Assembly (NCBI RefSeq): GCF_023703375.1
Contig: NZ_JAMQGO010000005.1
Location: forward strand, 124,001 to 188,000
DNA from: Lutimaribacter degradans
GTDB taxonomy: Bacteria; Pseudomonadota; Alphaproteobacteria; Rhodobacterales; Rhodobacteraceae
Direction: 5' to 3'
Length of the DNA stretch: 64,000 nucleotides
The notes beneath the pieces are model-generated. The model saw only the letters and a list, made by a program, of their open reading frames with translations, searched no databases and was not told where the DNA came from. Position numbers and translations under genes: made by a program. Below are positions 40,017 through 49,295 of the stretch, in pieces (position 1 is the first letter of the stretch; each line of letters starts with the position of its first letter).

Positions 40017-41188
40017 CCAAGCGTCGGGTGACGATTTTCGGGGCGACCGGCTCGATCGGGCAAAGCACGATCGACCTGATCAAGCGCGCGCCCGACCGTT
40101 TCGAGGTGGTGGCGCTGACCGGCGGGCAGAATATCGACCGGCTGGCCGCCGACGCGCGGGCGCTGGGTGCGGGCCTTGCCGTGACCGCCGATCCCGCGCG
40201 GCTGGATGATCTGCGCGCCGCGCTTCACGAAAGCGGGGTCGAGGCCGCGGCAGGGCCCGCGGCGCTGATCGAGGCCGCAACGCGCCCCGCGGATTGGATC
40301 ATGTCGGCCATCGTGGGCGTGGCGGGCCTGGCACCGGGGCTCAAGGCGCTGGAGCAGGGCACGACCCTGGCCCTGGCCAACAAGGAATCCCTGGTGACGG
40401 CCGGGCCCTTGCTGATGCAAACAGCGGCCCGCCACGGCGCGCGCATCCTGCCGGTCGATAGCGAACATTCGGCCATTTTCCAAGCCCTGGTGGGCGAAGA
40501 CATGGCCGCGGTCGAGCGCATCGTGATCACCGCCAGCGGTGGCGCGTTCCGCGATTGGCCTCTGGAACGGTTGGCACAGGCCAGCGTGGCCGAGGCATCG
40601 AGCCACCCCAACTGGGACATGGGCCAGCGCATCACGATCGACAGCGCGTCGATGTTCAACAAGGCGCTTGAGGTCATCGAGACAAAAGAGTTTTTCGCAA
40701 TCGCACCCGAACGGATCGAGGTGTTGGTCCATCCCGAATCCCTGGTTCATGCGCTGGTCGGGTTCCGCGACGGGGCCTTGATGGCCCATGTCGGCCCGCC
40801 CGACATGCGCCACGCCATCGGCTATGCGCTGAACTGGCCCGAGCGCGCCGAGCTGCCGGTGGCGCGGCTTGACCTTGCGCGCGTCGGCCAGCTGAATTTC
40901 CGAGCCCCGGACCCGGCACGCTACCCTGCGCTTGCCCTTGCGCAACAGGTGATGGCGCAGGGCGGGCTGGCGGGCGCGGTGTTCAACGGGGCCAAGGAGC
41001 GCGCGCTTGACTGCTTCATCGCCGGGCAGATCGGCTTCAACGACATGACGGCCCTCGTGGCGGGCGCGCTTGACCAGATCGGGTCGCAGTCCGGCCTTGA
41101 TGATGGCGAAATCACACTTGATAACGTCGCCCGGGCAGACCATCTGGCACGCAAGGCGATTGACGCGCAAATTGCCCGGCGGGCCTGA
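40013..41188 (+). CDS. dxr: 1-deoxy-D-xylulose-5-phosphate reductoisomerase
   Basis: Second step of the MEP isoprenoid pathway. At 391 residues: Rossmann motif GATGSIGQSTIDLI, catalytic/metal-binding segment LPVDSEHSAIFQAL, the flexible loop with WPLERL and SHPNWDMGQRITIDSAS, and NKESLVTAGPL. The ATG overlaps cdsA (ATGA). It feeds the isopentenyl precursors used by UppS and MiaA. Confidence 0.97.
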   Translation: MTKRRVTIFGATGSIGQSTIDLIKRAPDRFEVVALTGGQNIDRLAADARALGAGLAVTADPARLDDLRAALHESGVEAAAGPAALIEAATRPADWIMSAIVGVAGLAPGLKALEQGTTLALANKESLVTAGPLLMQTAARHGARILPVDSEHSAIFQALVGEDMAAVERIVITASGGAFRDWPLERLAQASVAEASSHPNWDMGQRITIDSASMFNKALEVIETKEFFAIAPERIEVLVHPESLVHALVGFRDGALMAHVGPPDMRHAIGYALNWPERAELPVARLDLARVGQLNFRAPDPARYPALALAQQVMAQGGLAGAVFNGAKERALDCFIAGQIGFNDMTALVAGALDQIGSQSGLDDGEITLDNVARADHLARKAIDAQIARRA

Positions 41189-41232
41189 CCGGCCGTGAGG
41201 CGGCGCAAGGCAAGACAAAAAAGGACGGGCAT

Positions 41233-42576
41233 TTGGATATTCTCACGCTGCTACCCCAGTTCGGCAATCTTATCTGGACGCTGGCCGCCTTTGTCATCGC
41301 GTTGTCGGTGATCGTTGCGATCCATGAATATGGTCACTACATCGTCGGGCGCTGGTCGGGGATTCACGCGGATGTGTTCAGCCTGGGCTTTGGCCCGGTC
41401 CTGTACGCGCGCACCGACAAGCGCGGCACCGTCTGGCAGGTCGCGGCCTTGCCTTTCGGCGGCTATGTCAAGTTTCGCGGCGATGCCAACGCCGCCAGCG
41501 CCCCCGACGACGAGGCGGTGCGCGAAATGTCGGAAGCCGAGAAACGCTCGACCATGGCGGGCGCGCCGCTTTGGGCGCGCACCGCAACGGTCGCGGCCGG
41601 GCCGATCTTCAATTTCGTGCTGGCGATTGCGCTATTCACCGCCGTCGGCATGACCCGCGGCGTCGCGGTCGATCCGTTGACGGTGGGTGAAATGCGCCCC
41701 TTGCCGCAGGAAACCGCGCTGCAAGAGGGCGACGTGCTGCTTGAGATCGACGGTCTGCGCATGCCGGATTTCGAGAACCCGACCGCCTTTGACGACATGC
41801 TTGCCGACCTGCCGGAACAGCCGCTGCTGGATTACACGGTTGAACGTGATGGACAGCAACTCGTGGTTTCGGGTCCGTGGCTGATGCCGCCGGTCGTCAC
41901 GCAGCTTGCGCCGCAATCGGCAGCGTTTGCCGCCGGGCTTGCCGTGGGCGACGTGATCACCGCCATCGACGGGCAGGAAATCTTTTCCTTTTCGCAACTG
42001 AAGGAAAAGGTCGAGGCTGGCGAGGGGGCACCGCTGGCGCTGAGCGTTTGGCGCGGGGGCGAGATTATCGAGATGACGTTGGAGCCGCGGCGCGTGGACG
42101 AACCGCAAGCCGATGGCGGTTTCCAGACGAACTGGCGTATCGGTATCGTTGGCGGCATGGCCTTTACGCCCGCCACCACCACGCCCGGCATTGCCGAAGC
42201 ATTGTGGGGCGGTGTCACCGGCACCTACGAGATCATGCGCGGCTCGATCTCGGGTTTGTGGCACATGGTCACCGGCGCGATTTCCAGCTGCAACATGTCG
42301 GGCCCCATCGGCATTGCCGAGGTATCGGGCCAGATGGCCAGCCAGGGCGCGATGAACTTTGTCTATTTCATTGGCGTTCTGTCGGCGGCGGTGGGTCTGC
42401 TGAACCTGTTCCCGATCCCGGTGCTGGATGGCGGCCACCTGGTGTTTTATGCCTACGAGGCCGTGGCCGGCAAACCGCCCAGCGATGGCGTGTTGCGTGT
42501 ACTGATGACCGTCGGGCTGGTTTTGATCCTGTCGCTGATGGTGTTCGCGCTGACCAACGATATCTTCTGCCCCTGA
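41233..42576 (+). CDS. rseP: Site-2 membrane protease RseP (RIP metalloprotease)
   Basis: A 447-residue intramembrane zinc protease. The active-site HEYGH lies at residues 31-35 in the first helix, and the distal LNLFPIPVLDGGHL carries the third ligand Asp. One or two PDZ domains lie between them (AAGLAVGDVITAIDGQEI). The start is a TTG at 41233 with Shine-Dalgarno AAGGA 7 bases upstream; no ATG lies between it and the active-site helix. RseP homologues cut transmembrane anti-sigma factors. It ends the dxr-linked string before a small ORF and a terminator. Confidence 0.95.
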   Translation: MDILTLLPQFGNLIWTLAAFVIALSVIVAIHEYGHYIVGRWSGIHADVFSLGFGPVLYARTDKRGTVWQVAALPFGGYVKFRGDANAASAPDDEAVREMSEAEKRSTMAGAPLWARTATVAAGPIFNFVLAIALFTAVGMTRGVAVDPLTVGEMRPLPQETALQEGDVLLEIDGLRMPDFENPTAFDDMLADLPEQPLLDYTVERDGQQLVVSGPWLMPPVVTQLAPQSAAFAAGLAVGDVITAIDGQEIFSFSQLKEKVEAGEGAPLALSVWRGGEIIEMTLEPRRVDEPQADGGFQTNWRIGIVGGMAFTPATTTPGIAEALWGGVTGTYEIMRGSISGLWHMVTGAISSCNMSGPIGIAEVSGQMASQGAMNFVYFIGVLSAAVGLLNLFPIPVLDGGHLVFYAYEAVAGKPPSDGVLRVLMTVGLVLILSLMVFALTNDIFCP

Positions 42577-42670
42577 CGGCTATTGGCCACGCGCTGCCCG
42601 ATTGGCGCCAAACTTGCGCCACATTGCCTCGTTAATCTTCGTGAAAGAAACGGAAAGAACGAGGTGTGAC

Positions 42671-42796
42671 ATGCAAACTATCCAGGCAAGCGCGCGTGGT
42701 CTTGCGCTGCTTCTCCAGCTCAACTGGGATCGCATCCTGTTCGTGGGAACCATCTACATGTGCCTATTGATGTCCGCGTACTTCTACAGCTTGTGA
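42671..42796 (+). CDS. Predicted small membrane protein
   Basis: A 41-residue frame: a short polar start (MQTIQASARGLALLLQ), then the motif NWDRILFVGTIYMCLLMSAYFYSL, one C-terminal hydrophobic helix. GAGG lies at a good distance before the ATG. It stands alone between rseP and bamA, and a strong terminator follows 25 bp after its stop. I do not recognise a named family; a single-pass inner-membrane peptide is likely. Confidence 0.55.
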   Translation: MQTIQASARGLALLLQLNWDRILFVGTIYMCLLMSAYFYSL

Positions 42797-42820
42797 TCGG
42801 TCAAGGGACGGCAGCAACAA

Positions 42821-42844
42821 GCGCGCCGGGCCCGGCGCGCTTTT
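42821..42844 (+). terminator. Strong intrinsic terminator before bamA
   Basis: A perfect 20-bp palindrome GCGCGCCGGG/CCCGGCGCGC (42821-42840) runs directly into TTTT, then CGCGTTTTG. It separates the rseP/small-ORF transcript from bamA. Confidence 0.8.
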
Positions 42845-42850
42845 CGCGTT

Positions 42851-42879
42851 TTGACAAGGTGCGGTATTGCCGGTAGTCA
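42851..42879 (+). promoter_or_regulatory. Putative bamA promoter
   Basis: Consensus -35 TTGACA (42851-42856), 17 bp, then TAGTCA (42874-42879), a weak -10. It sits directly after the terminator and 35 bp before the bamA start codon, so bamA probably has its own promoter. Confidence 0.4.
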
Positions 42880-42913
42880 GGTGGGCAATTGCACCTCTGA
42901 CCTGGGGATCAGA

Positions 42914-45307
42914 ATGATCAACGCATTTGCTGCGCTTGGGCGACGCCCTGCCATGCCCACCGCCATACTGCGCCGCGTTGGCGGCATGTTTTTCCTTTTG
43001 ATTGCAATGGCTTTGACCGGCCTGCCGGAACCGGCATCGGCACAATCCTATCGCTTTACCGATGTGCGCATCGAGGGCAATCAGCGGATCGAGCCGGGCA
43101 CGATCATGTCTTACGCGGGAATCGCCCGCGGCGAGACGGTTTCGGCCGCTGGCCTGAACGATGCCTACCAACGCATCTTGGGCTCGGGGCTGTTTGAAAG
43201 CGTCGAGATCGAACCGCGCGGCAGCACGCTGTTGATTTCGGTTACCGAGTTTCCGACGATCAACCGCATCTCGTTCGAGGGCAACCGCCGCATTGATGAC
43301 GATGTGCTGCAACAGGTCATCGAATCCGAGCCGCGCCGCGTTTTCAGCGCCTCGGTGGCAGAGCGTGATGCCACGCGCATCGCCGAGGCCTTTAACAATG
43401 CCGGTCGTCTTGGTGCGCAGGTCACGCCGCGCATAATTCGTCGGGGTGACAACCGGGTCGACCTGGTGTTCGAGATATTCGAGGGCGGCCTGGTCGAGAT
43501 CGAGCGCATCGGATTCGTCGGAAACCAGGTCTACTCCGACAACCGTTTGCGCCGCGTTCTGGAAAGCAAGCAGGCGGGCCTGCTGCGCGCCTTCATCCGC
43601 AAGGATACCTTCGTTGCCGACCGGATCGAATTCGACAAGCAGGTGCTGAACGACTTTTACCAAAGCCGCGGCTATGTCGATTTCCGCACCACCGGCGTCA
43701 ACGCCGAGCTGACGCGGGAACGCGACGGGTATTTCATCACGTTCAACATCTACGAAGGTCAGCAATTCCGCTTTGGCGAAATCACAACGACGACGGAACT
43801 TGGCGAGGTTGACCCCGATGAGTTTCGCGATGCCTTGCGGGTGCGGCCGGGCGTGGTCTATTCACCCAGCGTCGTCGAGAATTCGATTGCACGGCTGGAG
43901 CGTTTGGCGATCCGAAAGGGTCTGGACTTCATCCGGGTCGAGCCGCGCATCACGCGCAATGACCGCGACCTGACGCTGGATGTGGAATTTGCCATCGTGC
44001 GCGGGCCGCGTATCTTTGTTGAGCGTATCGACATCGAAGGTAACGCCACGACGCTCGACCGCGTCGTGCGCCGGCAGTTCCGCATTGTCGAGGGCGACCC
44101 GTTCAACCCCCGCGAGATCCGCGAAAGCGCGGAGCGCATCCGCGCGCTCGGGTTCTTTGAAACGGCCGATGTAAACGCGCGCGAAGGGTCCAGCCCCGAC
44201 CAGGTGGTCGTCGAGGTTGATGTCGAAGAAAAGCCGACCGGGTCACTGTCCTTTGGGGGTGCCTTCTCTTCAAGCGACGGTTTTTCGTTGCAGGCCGCGT
44301 TGACCGAAGAGAACTTTCTCGGGCGTGGGCAGCGCGTGTCGCTGTCCTTGTCGGGGGCCGAAGACAACCGTGTTTACCGGCTGCAATTCACCGAGCCTGC
44401 CTTGCTCGGGCGCGACCTCGAGTTCGGCATCGACGTCGGGTATATCGAAACCGATAACCTTGACTCCAACTATGACACCGATCTGGTCCGCTTCCGGCCC
44501 AGCCTGGGCTTTCCCGTCGGTGAACGCAGCCGGCTGAACCTGTTCTACCAGGCCGAAAGCGTGAACATGGAAGCCGACTATGAAGAGTTCACGGCACCGC
44601 TGCCCGCGGTTGTCACCGGCAGCGTCATCTCGGACGAGGCTGGCCTGGGCCGCGTTCTGACCAGCTCGGTTGGCTACACCTACTCATACGACAGCAAGAT
44701 CAACGGCCTGAACCCGAATGCTGGCTGGCGTTTCCAGTTTGGCCAGGAATTTGCCGGGCTGGGCGGGGACAACAAGTTCATCCGGACCACTGCCAAGGCC
44801 TCTGCGGAAACCTCGGTTCTTAACGAAGAGGTCACGTTGCGCGCGTCGCTGGAAGGCGGGGCCCTGACCTTCAGCCAGGGCACGTCACGTGTGACCGATC
44901 GTTTCAACATCGGCGGATCGATCATGCGCGGCTTCAGCCCCGATGGCATCGGCCCGCGCCAATATGTCGACGACGGGGCGGGCAACGTCATCAACGACGC
45001 GCTGGGCGGCAACATCTATGCCGTGGCCAAGCTCGAGGCCGAGTTCCCGCTGGGCCTGCCCGAGGAATACGGTATTCGCGGTGGTGCCTTCTACGATGTC
45101 GGTTCGGTCTGGGGGCTTGACGATTCCTTTGCATCGGGCGCGTCGGGCATTCAGTACGAGGACCGGTCATTCCGTCACGTGGTGGGCCTGTCGATTTTCT
45201 GGAATACGCCGATCGGGCCGCTTCGCTTCAACTTCACCAAGGCGCTTGAGAAAGAAGCTTTGGACGACGAACAGAAATTCGACGTCACGCTCTCGACCCG
45301 GTTCTGA
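42914..45307 (+). CDS. bamA: Outer-membrane protein assembly factor BamA
   Basis: Core of the BAM complex that folds beta-barrel proteins into the outer membrane. The 797 residues include a signal peptide ending at PEPASAQS, five POTRA repeats (each beginning near VRIEGNQRI, ISFEGNRRI, IGFVGNQVY, FGEITTTTEL, IDIEGNATT) and a C-terminal 16-strand barrel ending in STRF. MINAFAALGRRP is taken as the start. Its stop overlaps the ompH ATG (TGATG). Confidence 0.97.
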   Translation: MINAFAALGRRPAMPTAILRRVGGMFFLLIAMALTGLPEPASAQSYRFTDVRIEGNQRIEPGTIMSYAGIARGETVSAAGLNDAYQRILGSGLFESVEIEPRGSTLLISVTEFPTINRISFEGNRRIDDDVLQQVIESEPRRVFSASVAERDATRIAEAFNNAGRLGAQVTPRIIRRGDNRVDLVFEIFEGGLVEIERIGFVGNQVYSDNRLRRVLESKQAGLLRAFIRKDTFVADRIEFDKQVLNDFYQSRGYVDFRTTGVNAELTRERDGYFITFNIYEGQQFRFGEITTTTELGEVDPDEFRDALRVRPGVVYSPSVVENSIARLERLAIRKGLDFIRVEPRITRNDRDLTLDVEFAIVRGPRIFVERIDIEGNATTLDRVVRRQFRIVEGDPFNPREIRESAERIRALGFFETADVNAREGSSPDQVVVEVDVEEKPTGSLSFGGAFSSSDGFSLQAALTEENFLGRGQRVSLSLSGAEDNRVYRLQFTEPALLGRDLEFGIDVGYIETDNLDSNYDTDLVRFRPSLGFPVGERSRLNLFYQAESVNMEADYEEFTAPLPAVVTGSVISDEAGLGRVLTSSVGYTYSYDSKINGLNPNAGWRFQFGQEFAGLGGDNKFIRTTAKASAETSVLNEEVTLRASLEGGALTFSQGTSRVTDRFNIGGSIMRGFSPDGIGPRQYVDDGAGNVINDALGGNIYAVAKLEAEFPLGLPEEYGIRGGAFYDVGSVWGLDDSFASGASGIQYEDRSFRHVVGLSIFWNTPIGPLRFNFTKALEKEALDDEQKFDVTLSTRF

Positions 45308-45906
45308 TGCGGCTCTGGGCTGCCTGTCTCGGGGTCTTGGTGGCACTGGCCACGCCCCTTGCCGCCCAGTCGCTTTCGGAGGGCGAGCCGGTCATTCGCA
45401 GCCCGGTTTTGTCGATCAATTATGATCGGTTCTTTTCGCGCTCGGCGCTGGGAAAAGAGCTGGTGGCCGAGCTCGAGGCCGAGCGTATCCTGCTGGAGGC
45501 CGAGAACCGGCGTATCGAAGCCGAGCTTGAGGCCGAGGAGATCGAGCTGACCAAGGCGCGGGAAACCATGCCCGCCGACGAATTTCGCGCCGCGGCCCAA
45601 GCCTTTGACGAAAAGGTGCAGAACATCCGCGACGAGCGCCGGCAATTGGCGCTGGAACTGACGGAAAAGGGCGACACGGTGCGCCAGCAATTCGACGAGG
45701 CCGCGTTGCCCGTGCTGACACGGATCGTGCGCGATGCCGGTGCGGCGGTCGTGGTTGATACGCGCTCGGTCGTGCTGACGCTCGATGCGATCGACATCAC
45801 CGACCTCGCGATCGCGCGGCTGGATGCCGCGCAATCCACCGAACTGGACGATGCCGAGGAAAACGCCCCCGACGATGCGGCCGACCCCGAGCCAATCGAC
45901 CCCTGA
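45307..45906 (+). CDS. OmpH/Skp-type periplasmic chaperone
   Basis: A 199-residue exported protein: signal peptide MRLWAACLGVLVALATPLAAQ, then a Skp-like beta strand (PVLSINYDRFFSRSALGKELV) and a long charged helix (about residues 55-140) as in OmpH coiled-coil tentacles, ending in an acidic tail. Skp shields unfolded outer-membrane proteins in transit to BAM. Its position right after bamA supports this role. It overlaps bamA by one base. Confidence 0.85.
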   Translation: MRLWAACLGVLVALATPLAAQSLSEGEPVIRSPVLSINYDRFFSRSALGKELVAELEAERILLEAENRRIEAELEAEEIELTKARETMPADEFRAAAQAFDEKVQNIRDERRQLALELTEKGDTVRQQFDEAALPVLTRIVRDAGAAVVVDTRSVVLTLDAIDITDLAIARLDAAQSTELDDAEENAPDDAADPEPIDP

Positions 45907-45981
45907 CTCTTGCGCGCTTGCCCCGCCGAGGGGGAGTTGCTAGGGACGGCTGGCAGCCGTTACAGACCAAGGAAACCACAT

Positions 45982-46446
45982 ATGAGTGACACGCTGAAAA
46001 GCGCCGATATCCAGTTGATCCAGCGCATCCTGCCGCATCGCTACCCGTTTCTGCTGGTCGATCGCGTCACCGATATCAACGGAACATCCAGCGCCGTCGG
46101 GCTGAAGAATGTCACCATGAACGAGCCGCATTTCCAGGGCCATTTCCCGGGAACGCCGATCATGCCCGGAGTCACGATCGTCGAGGCGATGGCCCAGACC
46201 GCTGCCGTGATGGTGGGCGTGGCGATGGACCTGGCCGACCGCGATTTGCTGATCTATTTCATGGGTATCGACGGCTGCAAGTTTCGCCGCAAGGTCGTGC
46301 CGGGCGACCGGCTGCGGATGGAGCTGAGCACCCTGCGCGGCAAGCCGGGTGCGAAAGTCTGGAAATTCAAGGGCGTGGCCACGGTGGATGGGGACATGGC
46401 CTGCGAGGCCGAGTTTACCGCCATGATGGACCTGCCGCAGGAGTAA
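45982..46446 (+). CDS. fabZ: 3-hydroxyacyl-ACP dehydratase FabZ
   Basis: Dehydrates (3R)-hydroxyacyl-ACP in fatty-acid elongation. The 154-residue hot-dog protein has [14 protein letters not shown], the catalytic [11 protein letters not shown] and the glutamate in [10 protein letters not shown]. The start is the ATG at 45982 ([14 protein letters not shown]); an upstream extension covers the intergenic hairpin ACGGCT-ggc-AGCCGT. It supplies acyl chains for lpxA downstream. Confidence 0.96.
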   Translation: MSDTLKSADIQLIQRILPHRYPFLLVDRVTDINGTSSAVGLKNVTMNEPHFQGHFPGTPIMPGVTIVEAMAQTAAVMVGVAMDLADRDLLIYFMGIDGCKFRRKVVPGDRLRMELSTLRGKPGAKVWKFKGVATVDGDMACEAEFTAMMDLPQE

Positions 46447-46452
46447 CCCCGC

Positions 46453-47238
46453 ATGGCGAGCCTCATTCATCCATCTGCGATCATCGAAGAGGGCGTGACG
46501 CTGGGCGAGGGCGTGCGCGTGGGCCCATTCTGCCATGTGGGCGCCGACGTGACCCTGGCTGACGGGGTCGAGCTGAAAAGCCATGTCGTGGTGGGCGGGC
46601 ATACGAGCATCGGTGCCGACACAATCGTCTTTCCTTTCGCGGTGATCGGCGAGATCCCGCAGGACCTGAAATTCAAGGGAGAGCAGACACGGTTGGAAAT
46701 CGGCGCGCGCAATCGCATCCGTGAACATGTGACCATGAACACCGGCACCGAGGGTGGCGGCGGCCTGACGCGCGTGGGTGATGACGGGCTCTTCATGGCA
46801 GGTTGCCATATCGCGCATGACGCGCAGGTGGGCGACCGGGTGATTATCGTCAACAACTCGGCCATCGCCGGCCATTGCGTGATCGAGGATGACGTGATCG
46901 TGGGCGGGCTGTCGGGGGTGCATCAATGGGTGCGCATCGGGCGCGGCGCCATCATCGGCGCGCTGTCGATGGTTGCCAATGACGTGATTCCGCACGGTCT
47001 CGTGCAGGGACCGCGCGGTAAACTGGACGGGCTGAACCTGGTGGGGTTGAAACGCCGTGGTGTGGCGCGCGCCGACATCACCGCTTTGCGGGCCGCGTTC
47101 CAGATGCTGGCCCAGGGCGAAGGCACCTTTCAGGATCGGGCCAATCGACTGGGCAAGGAAACCGAAAGCGATTATGTCCGCCAGATCGTCGATTTCGTCA
47201 CCGCCGGAACCGACCGGCATTTCCTGACGCCGCGTTAG
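46453..47238 (+). CDS. lpxA: UDP-N-acetylglucosamine acyltransferase
   Basis: First enzyme of lipid A synthesis, moving a 3-hydroxyacyl chain from ACP to O3 of UDP-GlcNAc. The 261 residues start with the left-handed beta-helix hexapeptide repeats (IHPSAIIEEGVTLGEGVRVGP), then the catalytic-His segment CHIAHDAQVGDRVIIVNN, and end with helices. It begins 6 bp after fabZ, and lpxI follows after 3 bp. Confidence 0.96.
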   Translation: MASLIHPSAIIEEGVTLGEGVRVGPFCHVGADVTLADGVELKSHVVVGGHTSIGADTIVFPFAVIGEIPQDLKFKGEQTRLEIGARNRIREHVTMNTGTEGGGGLTRVGDDGLFMAGCHIAHDAQVGDRVIIVNNSAIAGHCVIEDDVIVGGLSGVHQWVRIGRGAIIGALSMVANDVIPHGLVQGPRGKLDGLNLVGLKRRGVARADITALRAAFQMLAQGEGTFQDRANRLGKETESDYVRQIVDFVTAGTDRHFLTPR

Positions 47239-47241
47239 GCC

Positions 47242-48138
47242 ATGCTGGCGTTGATCGCAGGGAGGGGTAGTTTGCCCGCGGCGGTGGCCGCGGCGCAGAA
47301 GGTGCCGCCGCTGGTATGCGCGCTGCAAGCCCAACCGCCCGACACGCTGAAACCTGACCTGACATTCCGGCTGGAAACGCTGGGTAGCCTGCTGGGGCAA
47401 CTGCGGGCGCGGGGGGTGACCGATGTCTGCCTGTGCGGTGCCATCGACCGCCCCGACCTTGACCCTGCCGCGCTAGACGCGGAAACCGCGCGGCTGGTGC
47501 CTGTCCTGCAACAGGCGTTGGGGCAGGGGGATGACGGGGCCTTGCGCGCGGTCATGGGCCTTTTCGAGCAATCGGGTTTCGCGATCCGCGCCGCGCATGA
47601 GCTGGCCCCCGGCCTGCTGCCAACCGCCGGCGTGCTGACCAAGCGGCAACCGCAGCAGGGGCACCGGGCCGACGTGGCCACCGCGCTTGAGGTGCTGGCC
47701 GACCAGGGACGCGCCGACCTGGGGCAGGCCTGCGTGGTGCGGCGTGGCCAAGTTCTGGTGCGCGAGGGCGAGGAAGGCACCGATGCGATGCTGGCCACGC
47801 TTGCCCAACAGGGGGGGGATGGCAGCTGGGATGGCGACCCGATCACATGGTCTTTCGACCTGGCCGGTGACCTGATCGGCCAGGCCGCCGACTGGCTGTC
47901 GAACACGGCTGAACGCAGCCCCGACGCGCCCGGCGCGGGCGCTATCCTGTTCAAGGCGCCGAAACCGGGCCAGGACTGGCGCGCCGACCTGCCCACGATT
48001 GGCCCTGTAACCGCCATTCGCGCGGCCGAGGCGGGGCTGGATGGTATCGTGATCGCAGCGGGCGGGGTGATCGTGTTGGATCGCGCGCAGGTGGTGGCAA
48101 TCTGCGACGCGAAGGGCCTGTTCCTGTGGGTGCGCTGA
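47242..48138 (+). CDS. lpxI: UDP-2,3-diacylglucosamine diphosphatase LpxI
   Basis: Hydrolyses UDP-2,3-diacylglucosamine to lipid X and UMP; it replaces LpxH in alphaproteobacteria. The 298 residues match the DUF1009/LpxI pattern: MLALIAGRGSLPAAVAAAQ, RGVTDVCLCGAIDRPD, and the C-terminal domain GAILFKAPKPGQDWRADLPTIGPVTAIRAAEAGL with its catalytic Asp and the GGVIVLDRAQVV end. It lies between lpxA and lpxB, overlapping lpxB by 13 bp. Confidence 0.93.
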   Translation: MLALIAGRGSLPAAVAAAQKVPPLVCALQAQPPDTLKPDLTFRLETLGSLLGQLRARGVTDVCLCGAIDRPDLDPAALDAETARLVPVLQQALGQGDDGALRAVMGLFEQSGFAIRAAHELAPGLLPTAGVLTKRQPQQGHRADVATALEVLADQGRADLGQACVVRRGQVLVREGEEGTDAMLATLAQQGGDGSWDGDPITWSFDLAGDLIGQAADWLSNTAERSPDAPGAGAILFKAPKPGQDWRADLPTIGPVTAIRAAEAGLDGIVIAAGGVIVLDRAQVVAICDAKGLFLWVR

Positions 48139-49295
48139 CGGTTTTCCTGATCGCGGGCGAGGCCTCGGGCGACCGGCTGGGCGCGGCGCTGATGGCGGGG
48201 CTGAAAACGCTGCATCCCGAGGTGACCTTTCAAGGAGTGGCCGGCCCGCAGATGCAGGCCGAGGGGATGGAAAGCCTGTTCGCGATGGAGGAACTGTCGG
48301 TGATGGGGCTGGCAGAGATCCTGCCGAAATACCGCCATCTGAAACGCCGCATCGCGCAGACCGCGCAGGCGGTGTTGGACGCAAGGCCCGACGTGCTGAT
48401 CACCATCGACAGCCCCGATTTCTGCCTGCGCGTGGCGCGGCAGGTCAAGGCGGTCCGCCAGGTTCGCTGCGTGCACTACGTGGCGCCCACCGTCTGGGCG
48501 TGGCGGCCGGGGCGGGCCGACAAGATGGCGCAGGTGATCGACCAGGTGCTGGCGCTTTTCCCGTTCGAGCCGCCCTACATGGAGGCCGCCGGAATGCGCT
48601 GCGATTTCGTGGGGCACCCGGTGGTGGCCGAGCCCGTCGCAACCGATGCGCAGGTGCGGGCCTTTCGGGCCGAACATGGCCTGGGCGATGCGCCGCTGCT
48701 GCTGCTGCTGCCGGGCTCGCGCAGGGGCGAGGTGGGGCGGTTGATGCCGGTTTTCTCGCAGGTCTGCGCGCAATTGCGCCAGGCACGCACGCAAATGCGC
48801 GTCGTTATTCCGGCGGTGGCCCATGTCGCACCGATGATCGAGCAGGCAACGGCGGGTTGGGAAGGGCCACCCATCGTGCTTGACCCGCGTGGGGCAGCGC
48901 CGGGTGCTTTCGCGGCGCAGAAACGGGCGGCTTTCGCGGCGGCGAATGTGGCCTTGGCGGCGTCGGGCACCGTGTCGCTGGAACTGGCCGCGAATGGCAC
49001 GCCGATGGTCATCGCCTATGACATGAACTGGCTCAGCCGTCAGATCATTTCGCGGATGGTGCGCGTCGATACAGTGACCTTGGTGAACCTGGTGTCAGAA
49101 ACCCGCGCGGTGCCGGAATTCATTGGGGCCAGGTGCCGGGCCGACCTGATCACCCCGGCGGTGGCCGGGGTGCTGGACGCGCCGGATGCACAGCGCGCGG
49201 CGATGGATCTGACCATGGAGCGGTTGGGCCGGGGGCAGGCCGCGCCGGGGCTGCGCGCGGCCGAGGCGGTTCTGTCGGGGCTGGGCCTGGCCTGA
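48126..49295 (+). CDS. lpxB: Lipid-A-disaccharide synthase
   Basis: Condenses lipid X with UDP-diacylglucosamine to the lipid A disaccharide. The 389 residues have VFLIAGEASGDRLGAALM, the SPDFCLRVARQVK segment, VHYVAPTVWAWRPGRADKM, and PGSRRGEVGRLMPVF. It starts with GTG at 48126 inside lpxI. Its TGA and the selO stop meet back-to-back in the palindrome CCTGATCAGG (49291-49300), so the two genes converge with no gap. Confidence 0.95.
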   Translation: MGALTVFLIAGEASGDRLGAALMAGLKTLHPEVTFQGVAGPQMQAEGMESLFAMEELSVMGLAEILPKYRHLKRRIAQTAQAVLDARPDVLITIDSPDFCLRVARQVKAVRQVRCVHYVAPTVWAWRPGRADKMAQVIDQVLALFPFEPPYMEAAGMRCDFVGHPVVAEPVATDAQVRAFRAEHGLGDAPLLLLLPGSRRGEVGRLMPVFSQVCAQLRQARTQMRVVIPAVAHVAPMIEQATAGWEGPPIVLDPRGAAPGAFAAQKRAAFAAANVALAASGTVSLELAANGTPMVIAYDMNWLSRQIISRMVRVDTVTLVNLVSETRAVPEFIGARCRADLITPAVAGVLDAPDAQRAAMDLTMERLGRGQAAPGLRAAEAVLSGLGLA

